Shown piece by piece: positions 23,092 through 31,571 of a DNA stretch of 43,347 nucleotides (within the stretch, counting starts at the first letter, position 1; each line of letters opens with the position of its first letter). The DNA is taken from the NCBI GenBank assembly GCA_900470445.1, contig UCAU01000088.1, forward strand, positions 1-43,347. Direction: 5' to 3'. A program made the translations under genes and the position numbers. The stretch comes from Hyphomicrobiales bacterium (GTDB lineage: Bacteria > Pseudomonadota > Alphaproteobacteria > Rhizobiales > Devosiaceae). The notes under the pieces were generated by a model that was not told the DNA's origin, searched no databases, and saw nothing but the letters and a program-made list of their open reading frames with translations.

Positions 23092-25050
23092 CTATGGCTT
23101 GACGCCCCAGATCAGATTGCCCAGCACCTGCGCCGTGCCCGACGTCAGTGGCCCCGGTGCACACGCCGCCGCTGCCGCCGCCTGCTCGCAACCGGCCCGG
23201 AACGCCCTTATCGTCACATTGTCCAGCGTGCCGCTGAGCGCGCCCTGATACAGTCCCATCGCCGCCAGCCGTTTCTGCACCACATAGACATAGGCCCGTG
23301 CATTGACCCGGCGCAGATTGTTGAGCGCCGAAACCGCATTGAGCTTGGACAGCAGCCCATATTGACCGCTGATCGTCTCCAGCGTTTCGGCACTTTCGCC
23401 GCGCAAGGCTGCAATAGTGATCTTTTCCATCGCCGTGCCTTCGACGCCCAGCACGGGTTCCACGGCGGCCAGGAACGTATCCGCCGCCTTGGCGTCGGGC
23501 TTGAGCAGCAGGCCGTAGCCGTCGCGATAGAGCCCCAACAGGAAGCGCGCCGCGGCCTGGTCGCCGCCCAGCGCTGCCTTGTTCAGCATGCTCATCACGC
23601 CATCCAGCCCCTGAGCCGGAAACCGTCCGTCGAGCTGCAGCCGGGCCAGCCGCGCTGCGGCGCCGGGCACCCCGCTCGATACCGCCCCGCTCAGCAATTG
23701 ATAGGCATCCTCGCCATGTGCCCGCGCCAGCGGACCCTCGGCAATGGCCGTCGCCACTCCCAGCACTGCCCGCGTATTGCCCATGGCCAGCGTCAGGTCG
23801 AGATAGCGTTTGACCTCGTCATAATCGGACGGAAACGGTTCGTTGCCCGCGTAAAGCACCGACAGCGTCTCGGCCGCCGAGCTGTCGCCAAAGGCTGCCG
23901 CCCGTTGCAGCAGCTCGATGGCTTCCTGCGGATTGGGCGCCACCACACTGCCCTTCAAATAGAGATCGGCCAACGAGCGCATGGCGCTGGTGCTGCCGCG
24001 CTCCTTGGCCTGCTCGTAATAATCCAGGCTCTGCCGCACATTGATCGCCACGCCCGGCGCGCCGGTCATATAGAGGCTGGCCAGCCTTGTGGCGCCGCTA
24101 TTGTTATTCAGCTCCATGGCCTTTTCGTAATAGCCGACCGCCCGTTCGGCATCCACGGCGACGAATTCGCCATCACGATACAGATCCCCCAGCGCCACGA
24201 AGGATTCCGCATCCCCGCCCGCCGCCAGGTCGGCCAGCATCTTCTCGCCAGCGGCAACGTCCTGCATCACCGCTTCGCCGCGCACATACATATCGGCAAT
24301 ACGCCGGGCTGCGCTGCTATCGCCTGCCGCCGCCGCCCGCTGGAAAAATTGCAGCGCCACCGCCGGATTGGCCGCCAGGGTCCGCGTGCCCGTCCGTAGC
24401 GCGTCGCCAACCCCGAGCAGCGCGCTGCCGCTGCCATTCACCAGCCCGAGGCTGAAATAATATAGCGCCTTCTGCGCATCGGCCGGCACGCCGCGCCCAT
24501 CGAGATAAATCTGCCCCAGACTATTGGCGGCGCCCACCTGCCCGGCCTTCACGGCCTGCTCCAGCAGTCCGATGCCGCGCTGCTGCCCGGCCGGCGAAAA
24601 ATCCGAATTCAGCAGCAAGCGGCCCAGCGCCGCCAGTGCGTCGACCGACCCTGCTTCCACCGCCTTTTCATAGGCCGCCCGCGCCTTGATCGGATCCAGC
24701 GCTATGCCATAGCCGCCGGTGGAATACAGGTCGCCCAATTGCTCGATGGCGCCGCGCGCCCCACCATTGGCGGCCAGTTCCAGATAAGCCACGCCCTCGG
24801 TCTGCTGATCAGGATCACTATTGGCAAAATAAGCCCGCGCCACCGCCAGTGCCGCCGCCGCATCGCCCTTGTCTGCTGCCGATTTGAGGTCATCTAGCGA
24901 TATGGCCAGCATGCTGTCCAACGAGCTGACCACCACAGCCGGTGGGGCCACGGGCAAACCAGCCGCCTCCTGGCCCTTGGACGGCTGCGGACCGATCCCG
25001 CCGGCTACCGCCAGCGCCACCAGCACGCTCGAAACCAAACCCTTGATCAT
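23092..25050 (-). CDS. Exported Sel1-repeat protein with C-terminal peptidoglycan-binding-like segment
   Basis: This 652-residue protein has a signal peptide (MIKGLVSSVLVALAVAGGIG...KGQEA). From about residue 55 to 540 it consists of Sel1-type helical repeats of 36 residues (for example GGARGAIEQLGDLYSTGGYG, RGSTSAMRSLADLYLKG, GDSSAARRIADMYVRG). The C-terminal 70 residues (VQKRLAAMGLYQGALSGTLDNVTIRAF) look like the peptidoglycan-binding-domain-1 pattern. Periplasmic Sel1/TPR proteins such as AlgK act as scaffolds in exopolysaccharide export, and ExoR, a rhizobial regulator, is also a Sel1 protein. A scaffold role is the favoured inference because the gene is first in a GT2/acyltransferase operon. 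No lipobox is visible. Confidence 0.85.
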   Translation of the reverse strand: MIKGLVSSVLVALAVAGGIGPQPSKGQEAAGLPVAPPAVVVSSLDSMLAISLDDLKSAADKGDAAAALAVARAYFANSDPDQQTEGVAYLELAANGGARGAIEQLGDLYSTGGYGIALDPIKARAAYEKAVEAGSVDALAALGRLLLNSDFSPAGQQRGIGLLEQAVKAGQVGAANSLGQIYLDGRGVPADAQKALYYFSLGLVNGSGSALLGVGDALRTGTRTLAANPAVALQFFQRAAAAGDSSAARRIADMYVRGEAVMQDVAAGEKMLADLAAGGDAESFVALGDLYRDGEFVAVDAERAVGYYEKAMELNNNSGATRLASLYMTGAPGVAINVRQSLDYYEQAKERGSTSAMRSLADLYLKGSVVAPNPQEAIELLQRAAAFGDSSAAETLSVLYAGNEPFPSDYDEVKRYLDLTLAMGNTRAVLGVATAIAEGPLARAHGEDAYQLLSGAVSSGVPGAAARLARLQLDGRFPAQGLDGVMSMLNKAALGGDQAAARFLLGLYRDGYGLLLKPDAKAADTFLAAVEPVLGVEGTAMEKITIAALRGESAETLETISGQYGLLSKLNAVSALNNLRRVNARAYVYVVQKRLAAMGLYQGALSGTLDNVTIRAFRAGCEQAAAAAACAPGPLTSGTAQVLGNLIWGVKP

Positions 25051-25175
25051 TTGCCCCTCATGTCACGAGGAACGCCTATGGACCACTCGTACATGTCCCC
25101 ATCATCTGAGCAGCCACGGGTAGAAGTCAATAAGACGATGGCAGGATCAGCGGTAACATTATTTGGCTGTCAAAG

Positions 25176-25189
25176 TTTTTCCGGAAAAA
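25176..25189. promoter_or_regulatory. 14-bp perfect palindrome in the 466-base divergent region
   Basis: TTTTTCCGGAAAAA lies in the non-coding, AT-rich stretch 25051-25516 between the leftward Sel1 operon and the rightward type I secretion operon. It is a plausible operator for either side. An AATAATTC octamer is at 25297-25304. Nothing gene-like is seen in this stretch, whose right end carries the GGGGTGAAGAG ribosome site for the gene at 25517. Confidence 0.35.
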
Positions 25190-25516
25190 TTACTTGATAA
25201 TCGCCAACAAATTTCCGCTTTTTCAGCACATCTCGGCACGATAACCATAATTCTGCTTATTCACAGCAAACCAGAATGTAACTAGACACAAGCGTAAATA
25301 ATTCAGTAAGTAATATGAAAGCAGGCGACGCAAGCTACCCCAGCGATTTAACGCTCCGGCAAACCAAAAGCGAGCGCGCCACTTTGCACAGGCAAGTCTA
25401 GAATACGCTTTCTTATGGCGGCGCTATGTTGGCATCGGCCGCCGGCACAAAATTCGGCAGATTGGTAGTTGCGGGCCATCACTGCAGGGTAATTCTTCTT
25501 GGGGTGAAGAGTAACT

Positions 25517-28500
25517 ATGGCAGAGCATGTGGTCACCTTCCGGCAAGGCGCCGGTGGCTATCTCGGCACCGTTGACACGCAATTGTCGCAGGCAGCGCCG
25601 ACCCAATCCTATGGCAGCACGGCGGTGCTCGGCGTGGACAAGGGCACCGACGTTCAGGTGTTGCTGCGCTTCGATGACATCTTCGGCAGCCTCGCCGGTC
25701 AAATCCCAGCCGGGGCGACCATTGTCTCCGCCACGCTGGGACTGCAAACCACCAATGCCGGCAATGGCGCTGCACTCCACCGCATGCTGACCAACTGGTC
25801 CGGCACCAGCACCTGGAACAGCCTGGTCAATGGCGTACAGGCCAATGGCGTCGAGGCCGCTGCCGCGGCCACCGTGGTCACTGGTGCCACCAATACTGGC
25901 CAATCCCAATTCGACGTCACCTCCAGCGTGCAGGCATGGCTGGCCGGCGCGGCCAATCTGGGCTGGGTATTTCTCTCCCAAGGCACCAATGGCTGGGACT
26001 TCTACTCCGCCCAGGGCGCCACGCCGCCGCTGCTGACCGTGCGCTACAGCACCCCCGACGGTCCGGCCAATACTCTGCCCATCGCCGCCACCGACACGGC
26101 CACCGTCAATGAGGACGGCTCCGTCCAGGTCAATGTACTGGCCAACGATTCCGATGCCGATGGCCACACCCTGACTGTCACCGGCGCCGGCGCGCCCGCT
26201 CATGGCAGCGTACTCGTCAATGCCAATGGCACCATCACCTATACGCCCACGGCCAATTACCACGGCACCGACAGCTTCCAGTACACGGTCAGCGATGGCA
26301 ATGGCGGCACCGCCACCGGCACGGTCAATGTCACCGTCAGTCCGATCAATGACGCGCCCGTTGCCGCCGCCGATACCGCTCAGACCCCGCTGAACACGCC
26401 GGTCACCATCGCCGTGCTCGCCAATGACAGTGACGTGGATGCCAATCCCCTCACGGTCACCGGCGTCGGCACCCCGGCCCATGGCACAACCGTGCTCAAT
26501 TCCAACGGCACCGTCACCTACACCCCCGCCACCGGTTATAGCGGCTCCGACACCTTCACCTATGCCATCAGCGATGGCCAGGGCGGCGTCTCCAGCGCCT
26601 CCGTGACGGTCCAGGTCGCGCCAGCCACACCCACCTGGGTGGAACACCAGCTCACCTTCAAGCAAGGCGTCAACGGCTATTCCGGCACAGTCGATACCCA
26701 ACTGATCCAGGCCAATCCCACCCTATCCTCGGCCAATGCCACGACCCTGATGGTGGACAAGAGCACCGATGTGCAGGTGCTGCTGCGGTTCGATGGGCTG
26801 TTTGGCAATCTTGCCTCGCAAATCCCGGCCGGCGCGGAAATCCTGTCGGCGACGCTCTCGCTCTACACCACCAATACCGGCAATGGCGCCACGCTCCACC
26901 GCATGTTGACGTCCTGGTCCGATACCAGCACCTGGGCCAGCCTGGTCAATGGCGTACAGGCCAACAATGTCGAGGCCCGCACGATTTCGGAACTGAGCAC
27001 CGGCGCCACCAGCCTGGGCCTGTCATCCTACAATGTCACCGCCAGCGTTCAGGCCTGGCTTGCCGGCGCCTCCAATCTGGGTTGGGTGTTCATCTCGCAG
27101 GGCACCAATGGTTGGGACTTTTACTCCGCCCAGGGCAGCGTCCCGCCGCAGTTGACTATTACCTACCGCGTGCCGGGCGTCGCCAATACGCCGCCGATTG
27201 CCGTCACTGATGCAATCTCGCTCGCCGAGGATGGCAGCACCGTCATCGCCGTGCTCGCCAACGATACCGATGCCAATAATGACAGCCTGAGCCTGACCGG
27301 CGTCGGCAGCCCGACGCATGGCGTGGCCACCCTCAATGGTAACGGCACGATTACCTATACGCCCTTCGCCAATTACTACGGCTCCGACAGCTTCACCTAC
27401 GCCATCAGCGACGGTCATGGCGGCACCGCAACCGGCACCGTCAATGTCACCGTCACCCCGCTCAACGATGCCCCGGTCGCTAATCCGGACGCCACCGTGC
27501 TCGACCAGGATACCTCGGTCATCGTCGCGGTCCTGACCAACGACACCGATATCGATGGGGACACCCTCGCCGTCTCCGGGATTACCACCCAAGGTGCCCA
27601 CGGCACCGCCACCATCAACGGCAATGGCACCATCACCTATACCCCTGTTGCCGGCTATTACGGCACTGACAGCTTCACCTACGCCATCAGCGATGGCCAC
27701 GGTGGCACCGCGACCAGCACGGTCCAGCTCACCATCAATCAGGTCATTCCCGCCAACACCCCGCCGGTAGCCGCCACCGACACGGTCACGCTCGCCGAAG
27801 ATGCCACAATCACCATCGCCGTACTCGGCAACGACACCGATGCCGATGGCAATCCGCTGACAGTCACCGGCCTGGGCAGCGCGGCGCACGGCGTGGTGAC
27901 GCTCAACCCCGACAACACCGTCACCTACACCCCCGCCGCCAATTATTATGGTCCCGACAGCTTCACCTACGCGATCAGCGATGGCCAGGGCGGCACGGCG
28001 ACCGGCACCGTCAACATCACGGTGACCCCGCTCAACGACGCCCCCATCGCCAATCCCGACACCTTCGGCACCAGCCAGAACACCGCCACGGTCCTGGCGC
28101 TGCTGGCCAATGATACCGATATCGAGGGCAATCCGCTGACGGTGACCAATGTCGGCTCACCCGCCCATGGCGTGGTCGTCATCAATACCGACGGCACCGT
28201 CACCTACACGCCCGCCGCCAATTTTCACGGCACCGACAGCTTCAGCTATACGATCTCGGATGGCCAGGGCGGCACCGCCTCGTCGACGGCCACGATCACT
28301 GTCGCTCCCCCCAGCGGCAGCGCACCCCTCGCCGATGCCGATGTCGCCACCCTGCCCCTCAACGGCGCGCTGGCGATCCGGGTTCTGGCCAATGATAGCG
28401 ACCCGGATGGCGATAGCCTGTCCGTCACCGGCATCGCCACCGGACCATCGCATGGCAATGTCGTGGTCAACCCCGACAACACCATCACCTACACGCCTAC

Positions 28501-29812
28501 CACCGGCTTTACCGGCTACGACACTTTCGTCTACGCCATCAGCGACGGCAATGGCGGCAATGCCGTCGGCTCGGTCTCGGTCTATGTCGATGGCACCGCC
28601 CAAACGGCATCCTACGTCGCCACCAGCCTGACTTCCGGCGCCACGCGCAATCTCGAGCATGGCAATGCCAGCAAGAGCTTTTATGCCGAAGGCACCTGGT
28701 GGGCCATTCTGCCCGATGGCGGCAATTGGTCCATCCATCGTTACAGCGGCAGCACCCCGCCAACCGGCCAGACCGGCGGCTGGACCATTGCCAGTCCGCT
28801 GCTGTTCTCAAATTCCAACCGGTCCGAACTGGCCTGGGATGCGGTGCACGAAAAGCTCTACGTGCTGCAATATTCCAGTTCCAATTCCGAGCCCCACCTG
28901 TTCCAGCTCGCCTTCAACGACGCCACCCAGCAATGGCAGGTCGACGTCAACGTGAACCTCAATACCGTGCTGAGCGGGTCCGAATGGACCAGGAATGCCG
29001 AACTCGGCATCGGCCTGGACCAGAATGGCATGCCCATCCTCACCGCGATCGCGGCCTCCACCCAGGGCACGCAGGGCCTGCACGTCGCCTATGCCACCAG
29101 CACCGATCTATCGAGCTGGGGCACTGCCCTGCTCGATCCAACCACCAGGGGGCTGGGCGGTTCCAACGGCAACAGCAAAGCCGATATCATCACCTTCACC
29201 CAGGACGGGCATGAGCGCATCGGCATCTTCTATAGCCGCGACGGCTCGGGCACCGACGATGACTGGTCCTTTGCCTGGCACAATACTTCTGGCGACACCA
29301 CGACCTACGGCAATGGCTGGAACGTCGAGCAGGTGACCGACACCGTCAATATCGACAACCACATGTCGGCGGTTTCCGATGGCGAGTTCATCTATGCCCT
29401 GATCAAGGACGACAACGACGCCATCTGGCTGCTCAAGGGCCGGCCGGGCGCCTGGGATGCACCCTATCTCGTAGTCGATGGCGACAGCCACAATCCCAGC
29501 CGCCCGACGGTCGTGCTCGATGAGACCAACGACCAGATCTACATCTTCTACCAGGAAGATACCCACAATCCCGAAGGCCAGATCTACATGAAGGTCTTCG
29601 ACACCCATAATCCGGTCTTCGACCCAACCAGCCTGGGCGAGATGATCATGCAAGGCAATGTCGCCTCGCACGATTTCTTCGATCCCCAATCGCCCGCCCA
29701 TGCCGTGGGTGCCGATACCGGAGGCTATTTCCTGCTGTTGGCCAAGAACGAGGCCCTCAACCAGGTCTGGTATAACGATATCCATCTTGGCAGCGATCAC
29801 CTGATCGCCTGA
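25517..29812 (+). CDS. Giant repetitive protein: two DNRLRE domains, seven cadherin-like/Big_9 repeats, C-terminal propeller-like domain (type I secretion substrate)
   Basis: This 1431-residue protein has no N-terminal signal peptide. Residues 1-183 and 375-555 are close copies of a DNRLRE-type domain (LLRFDDIFGSLAGQIPAGA, STWNSLVNGVQANG, LGWVFLSQGTNGWDF). Two Big_9/cadherin-like repeats separate them (about 185-372). Five more follow (about 556-1025), each with the N-D-x-D calcium-type motif, ITYTP and FTYAISDG. Residues of about 1030-1431 are beta-rich with repeated IFYSRDGSGTDDDW/IYIFYQEDTHN strands, suggesting a beta-propeller of sialidase-like type. No RTX nonapeptides are present. The protein is followed after 10 bases by a type I secretion ABC gene and adaptor, which fits export by a C-terminal signal (DHLIA end). 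A surface adhesin or glycan-binding protein is the likely role. Confidence 0.85.
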   Translation: MAEHVVTFRQGAGGYLGTVDTQLSQAAPTQSYGSTAVLGVDKGTDVQVLLRFDDIFGSLAGQIPAGATIVSATLGLQTTNAGNGAALHRMLTNWSGTSTWNSLVNGVQANGVEAAAAATVVTGATNTGQSQFDVTSSVQAWLAGAANLGWVFLSQGTNGWDFYSAQGATPPLLTVRYSTPDGPANTLPIAATDTATVNEDGSVQVNVLANDSDADGHTLTVTGAGAPAHGSVLVNANGTITYTPTANYHGTDSFQYTVSDGNGGTATGTVNVTVSPINDAPVAAADTAQTPLNTPVTIAVLANDSDVDANPLTVTGVGTPAHGTTVLNSNGTVTYTPATGYSGSDTFTYAISDGQGGVSSASVTVQVAPATPTWVEHQLTFKQGVNGYSGTVDTQLIQANPTLSSANATTLMVDKSTDVQVLLRFDGLFGNLASQIPAGAEILSATLSLYTTNTGNGATLHRMLTSWSDTSTWASLVNGVQANNVEARTISELSTGATSLGLSSYNVTASVQAWLAGASNLGWVFISQGTNGWDFYSAQGSVPPQLTITYRVPGVANTPPIAVTDAISLAEDGSTVIAVLANDTDANNDSLSLTGVGSPTHGVATLNGNGTITYTPFANYYGSDSFTYAISDGHGGTATGTVNVTVTPLNDAPVANPDATVLDQDTSVIVAVLTNDTDIDGDTLAVSGITTQGAHGTATINGNGTITYTPVAGYYGTDSFTYAISDGHGGTATSTVQLTINQVIPANTPPVAATDTVTLAEDATITIAVLGNDTDADGNPLTVTGLGSAAHGVVTLNPDNTVTYTPAANYYGPDSFTYAISDGQGGTATGTVNITVTPLNDAPIANPDTFGTSQNTATVLALLANDTDIEGNPLTVTNVGSPAHGVVVINTDGTVTYTPAANFHGTDSFSYTISDGQGGTASSTATITVAPPSGSAPLADADVATLPLNGALAIRVLANDSDPDGDSLSVTGIATGPSHGNVVVNPDNTITYTPTTGFTGYDTFVYAISDGNGGNAVGSVSVYVDGTAQTASYVATSLTSGATRNLEHGNASKSFYAEGTWWAILPDGGNWSIHRYSGSTPPTGQTGGWTIASPLLFSNSNRSELAWDAVHEKLYVLQYSSSNSEPHLFQLAFNDATQQWQVDVNVNLNTVLSGSEWTRNAELGIGLDQNGMPILTAIAASTQGTQGLHVAYATSTDLSSWGTALLDPTTRGLGGSNGNSKADIITFTQDGHERIGIFYSRDGSGTDDDWSFAWHNTSGDTTTYGNGWNVEQVTDTVNIDNHMSAVSDGEFIYALIKDDNDAIWLLKGRPGAWDAPYLVVDGDSHNPSRPTVVLDETNDQIYIFYQEDTHNPEGQIYMKVFDTHNPVFDPTSLGEMIMQGNVASHDFFDPQSPAHAVGADTGGYFLLLAKNEALNQVWYNDIHLGSDHLIA
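25520..27173 (+). repeat. Intragenic duplication of the DNRLRE domain
   Basis: The segments of about 25520-26062 and 26639-27173 encode two near-identical 180-residue domains. They share blocks such as TSTW(N/A)SLVNGVQAN and SQGTNGWDFYSAQG, with matching codons over long stretches. Two Big_9 repeats lie between them, so a unit of about 1.1 kb (domain plus repeats) appears to have been duplicated within the gene. Confidence 0.75.
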
Positions 29813-29822
29813 CCGGACGGAC

Positions 29823-31571
29823 GTGTTGAGTAAGGTATCCGTCGCCATGGCCAAGACCCAATCGATCGCCGCCCTGCCCGGTGCCGGGCCGCGGCTTGGC
29901 CTTGCCGCCACCGGCATGGTGGCCACCAGCCTGGTCTCCAACCTGCTGATGCTGGCGGGCCCCCTCTTCATGCTGCAGATCTACGATCGCGTGCTAGCCA
30001 GCCGTTCGACCCCCACCCTGCTCGTCCTCACCGTGCTGATTTCGGCGCTTTACGCCTATTACGCCCTGCTCGAAGCGCTGCGCGCCCGCATGGCGATGCG
30101 CGCCGCCAACCTGATCGATGCCGCTATCGGCAAGACGCTGTTCTCCGCGTCGGTCCGGCTCAAGCTCATCCCCGGCACTTCGGGCAATGTCGATCCCATG
30201 CGCGACGGCGACCAGATCCGCAATTTCGTCAGCGGCAATGGTCCCATGGCCCTGCTCGACCTGCCCTGGATGCCGATCTACCTCGCCATCGTCTTTCTCA
30301 TGCATCCGCTGCTGGGCTGGCTGGCCCTGGGTGGCGCCATCACCATCACGGCGCTCGCCGCCACCAACGAATTCGTCTCCCGCGCGCCTGCCCAACGGGT
30401 CGGCGCCGCCATGACTGCCCGCCAGCGCTATCTCGACGATGCCCGTGCCAATGCCGAAGTCATTGTCGGCATGGGCATGTTCGCGGATGTCGAAGCTCGC
30501 CGCGACCAGATCAACGCGCGCCTCATCGCCGACCAGACCAATGCCAGCGACCGCACCACGCTTCTGTCCGCGCTTATCAAGGCCATCCGCTTCCTGCTGC
30601 AATCGCTGGTGCTGGCCGTCGGCGCCTATCTCGTCATCCAAAATCAGCTGACTGGCGGCCTGATGATTGCCGCCTCGGTGATCACCTCCCGCTCTTTGGC
30701 GCCGGTCGACCAGATCGTCGGGCAATGGCGCGGCTTCATCGCCGCCCGTCAGGCCTATGCGCGGCTCAAGCCCATCCTGGCCGCCAGCGCCTATGGCACC
30801 CGCGCCACGCGCCTGCCACCGCCAGCTCAAACCCTTTCCGTCCAGCAATTGGCCACGGCGCCCCAGGGCGCCCGCAGCCCGATGGTCTCCGGCATTTCCT
30901 TTGATCTGACTGCCGGCGATGGCCTGGGCGTATTGGGCAATTCGGGCGCCGGCAAATCCAGCCTGGCCCGCGCGCTGGTCGGCGTCTGGCCCAGTCTTGG
31001 CGGTTCGGTCCGGCTCGATGGCGCCCTGCTCGCCCATTACGATCCCGCCCAGATGTCCGACATCATCGGCTATCTGCCGCAGCGCGTTGACCTGTTCGAC
31101 GGCTCCATTGCCGAGAACATCGCCCGCTTCCGCCGGGACGCGACCGCCGAAATGGTCATCGCCGCCGCCCGCGCCGCCAATCTGCACGACGCCATCAATG
31201 CCATGCCCAATGGCTACGACACCCCGGTGGGCGAACAGGGCGAACTGCTCTCCGCCGGCCAGCGCCAGCGCGTCGGCCTGGCTCGTGCCCTGTTCGGCAA
31301 TCCCTTCCTCATCGTGCTCGACGAGCCCAATTCCAATCTCGACACCGAGGGCGATGCGGCCCTGGCCGCCGCCATTACGGCCGCGCGCAGCCGCGGCGCC
31401 ATCGTCATCGTCATTGCCCATCGTCCCAGCGCCATCGCCGCGGTCGATAAATTGCTGCTGCTGCAAAATGGCCGCCAACTCGCCTTCGGCGCCAAGAAGG
31501 ACGTGCTCGACCAGATGAGCCGCGCTTCTACCGGTGAAAACATCCGCCCGTTGAGGACACCAGCCCAATGA
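29823..31571 (+). CDS. Type I secretion ABC transporter, permease/ATPase
   Basis: This 582-residue inner-membrane protein of the PrtD/AprD type energises export of a protein substrate straight across both membranes. The N-terminal transmembrane domain (about residues 25-330) starts SLVSNLLMLAGPLFMLQIYDRVL, a hallmark of this subgroup, and there is no N-terminal C39 peptidase. The ATPase has Walker A LGNSGAGKSS (K378), signature LSAGQRQRVGLARALF, Walker B LIVLDEPNSNLD and the H-loop in VIAHRPS. The start may be TTG 29823 or ATG 29847. It is followed by the HlyD-type adaptor with an ATGA overlap. No TolC-type outer-membrane partner is in the window, so a shared one elsewhere is assumed. The upstream 1431-residue protein is the obvious substrate. 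Confidence 0.93.
   Translation: MLSKVSVAMAKTQSIAALPGAGPRLGLAATGMVATSLVSNLLMLAGPLFMLQIYDRVLASRSTPTLLVLTVLISALYAYYALLEALRARMAMRAANLIDAAIGKTLFSASVRLKLIPGTSGNVDPMRDGDQIRNFVSGNGPMALLDLPWMPIYLAIVFLMHPLLGWLALGGAITITALAATNEFVSRAPAQRVGAAMTARQRYLDDARANAEVIVGMGMFADVEARRDQINARLIADQTNASDRTTLLSALIKAIRFLLQSLVLAVGAYLVIQNQLTGGLMIAASVITSRSLAPVDQIVGQWRGFIAARQAYARLKPILAASAYGTRATRLPPPAQTLSVQQLATAPQGARSPMVSGISFDLTAGDGLGVLGNSGAGKSSLARALVGVWPSLGGSVRLDGALLAHYDPAQMSDIIGYLPQRVDLFDGSIAENIARFRRDATAEMVIAAARAANLHDAINAMPNGYDTPVGEQGELLSAGQRQRVGLARALFGNPFLIVLDEPNSNLDTEGDAALAAAITAARSRGAIVIVIAHRPSAIAAVDKLLLLQNGRQLAFGAKKDVLDQMSRASTGENIRPLRTPAQ

Noticed and set aside
13444..29812. LapG/LapA pair: the BTLCP peptidase cleaving the 1431-residue protein
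   Set aside because: I saw no LapA-type N-terminal retention region or TAAG/PAAG cleavage site in the large protein, and no LapD gene. The genes are 12 kb apart. Kept only as a test, not as a claim.
25517..29812. RTX toxin or RTX adhesin reading of the giant protein
   Set aside because: No GGxGxD nonapeptide repeats were found. The N-D-x-D motifs belong to Big_9/cadherin-like repeats.
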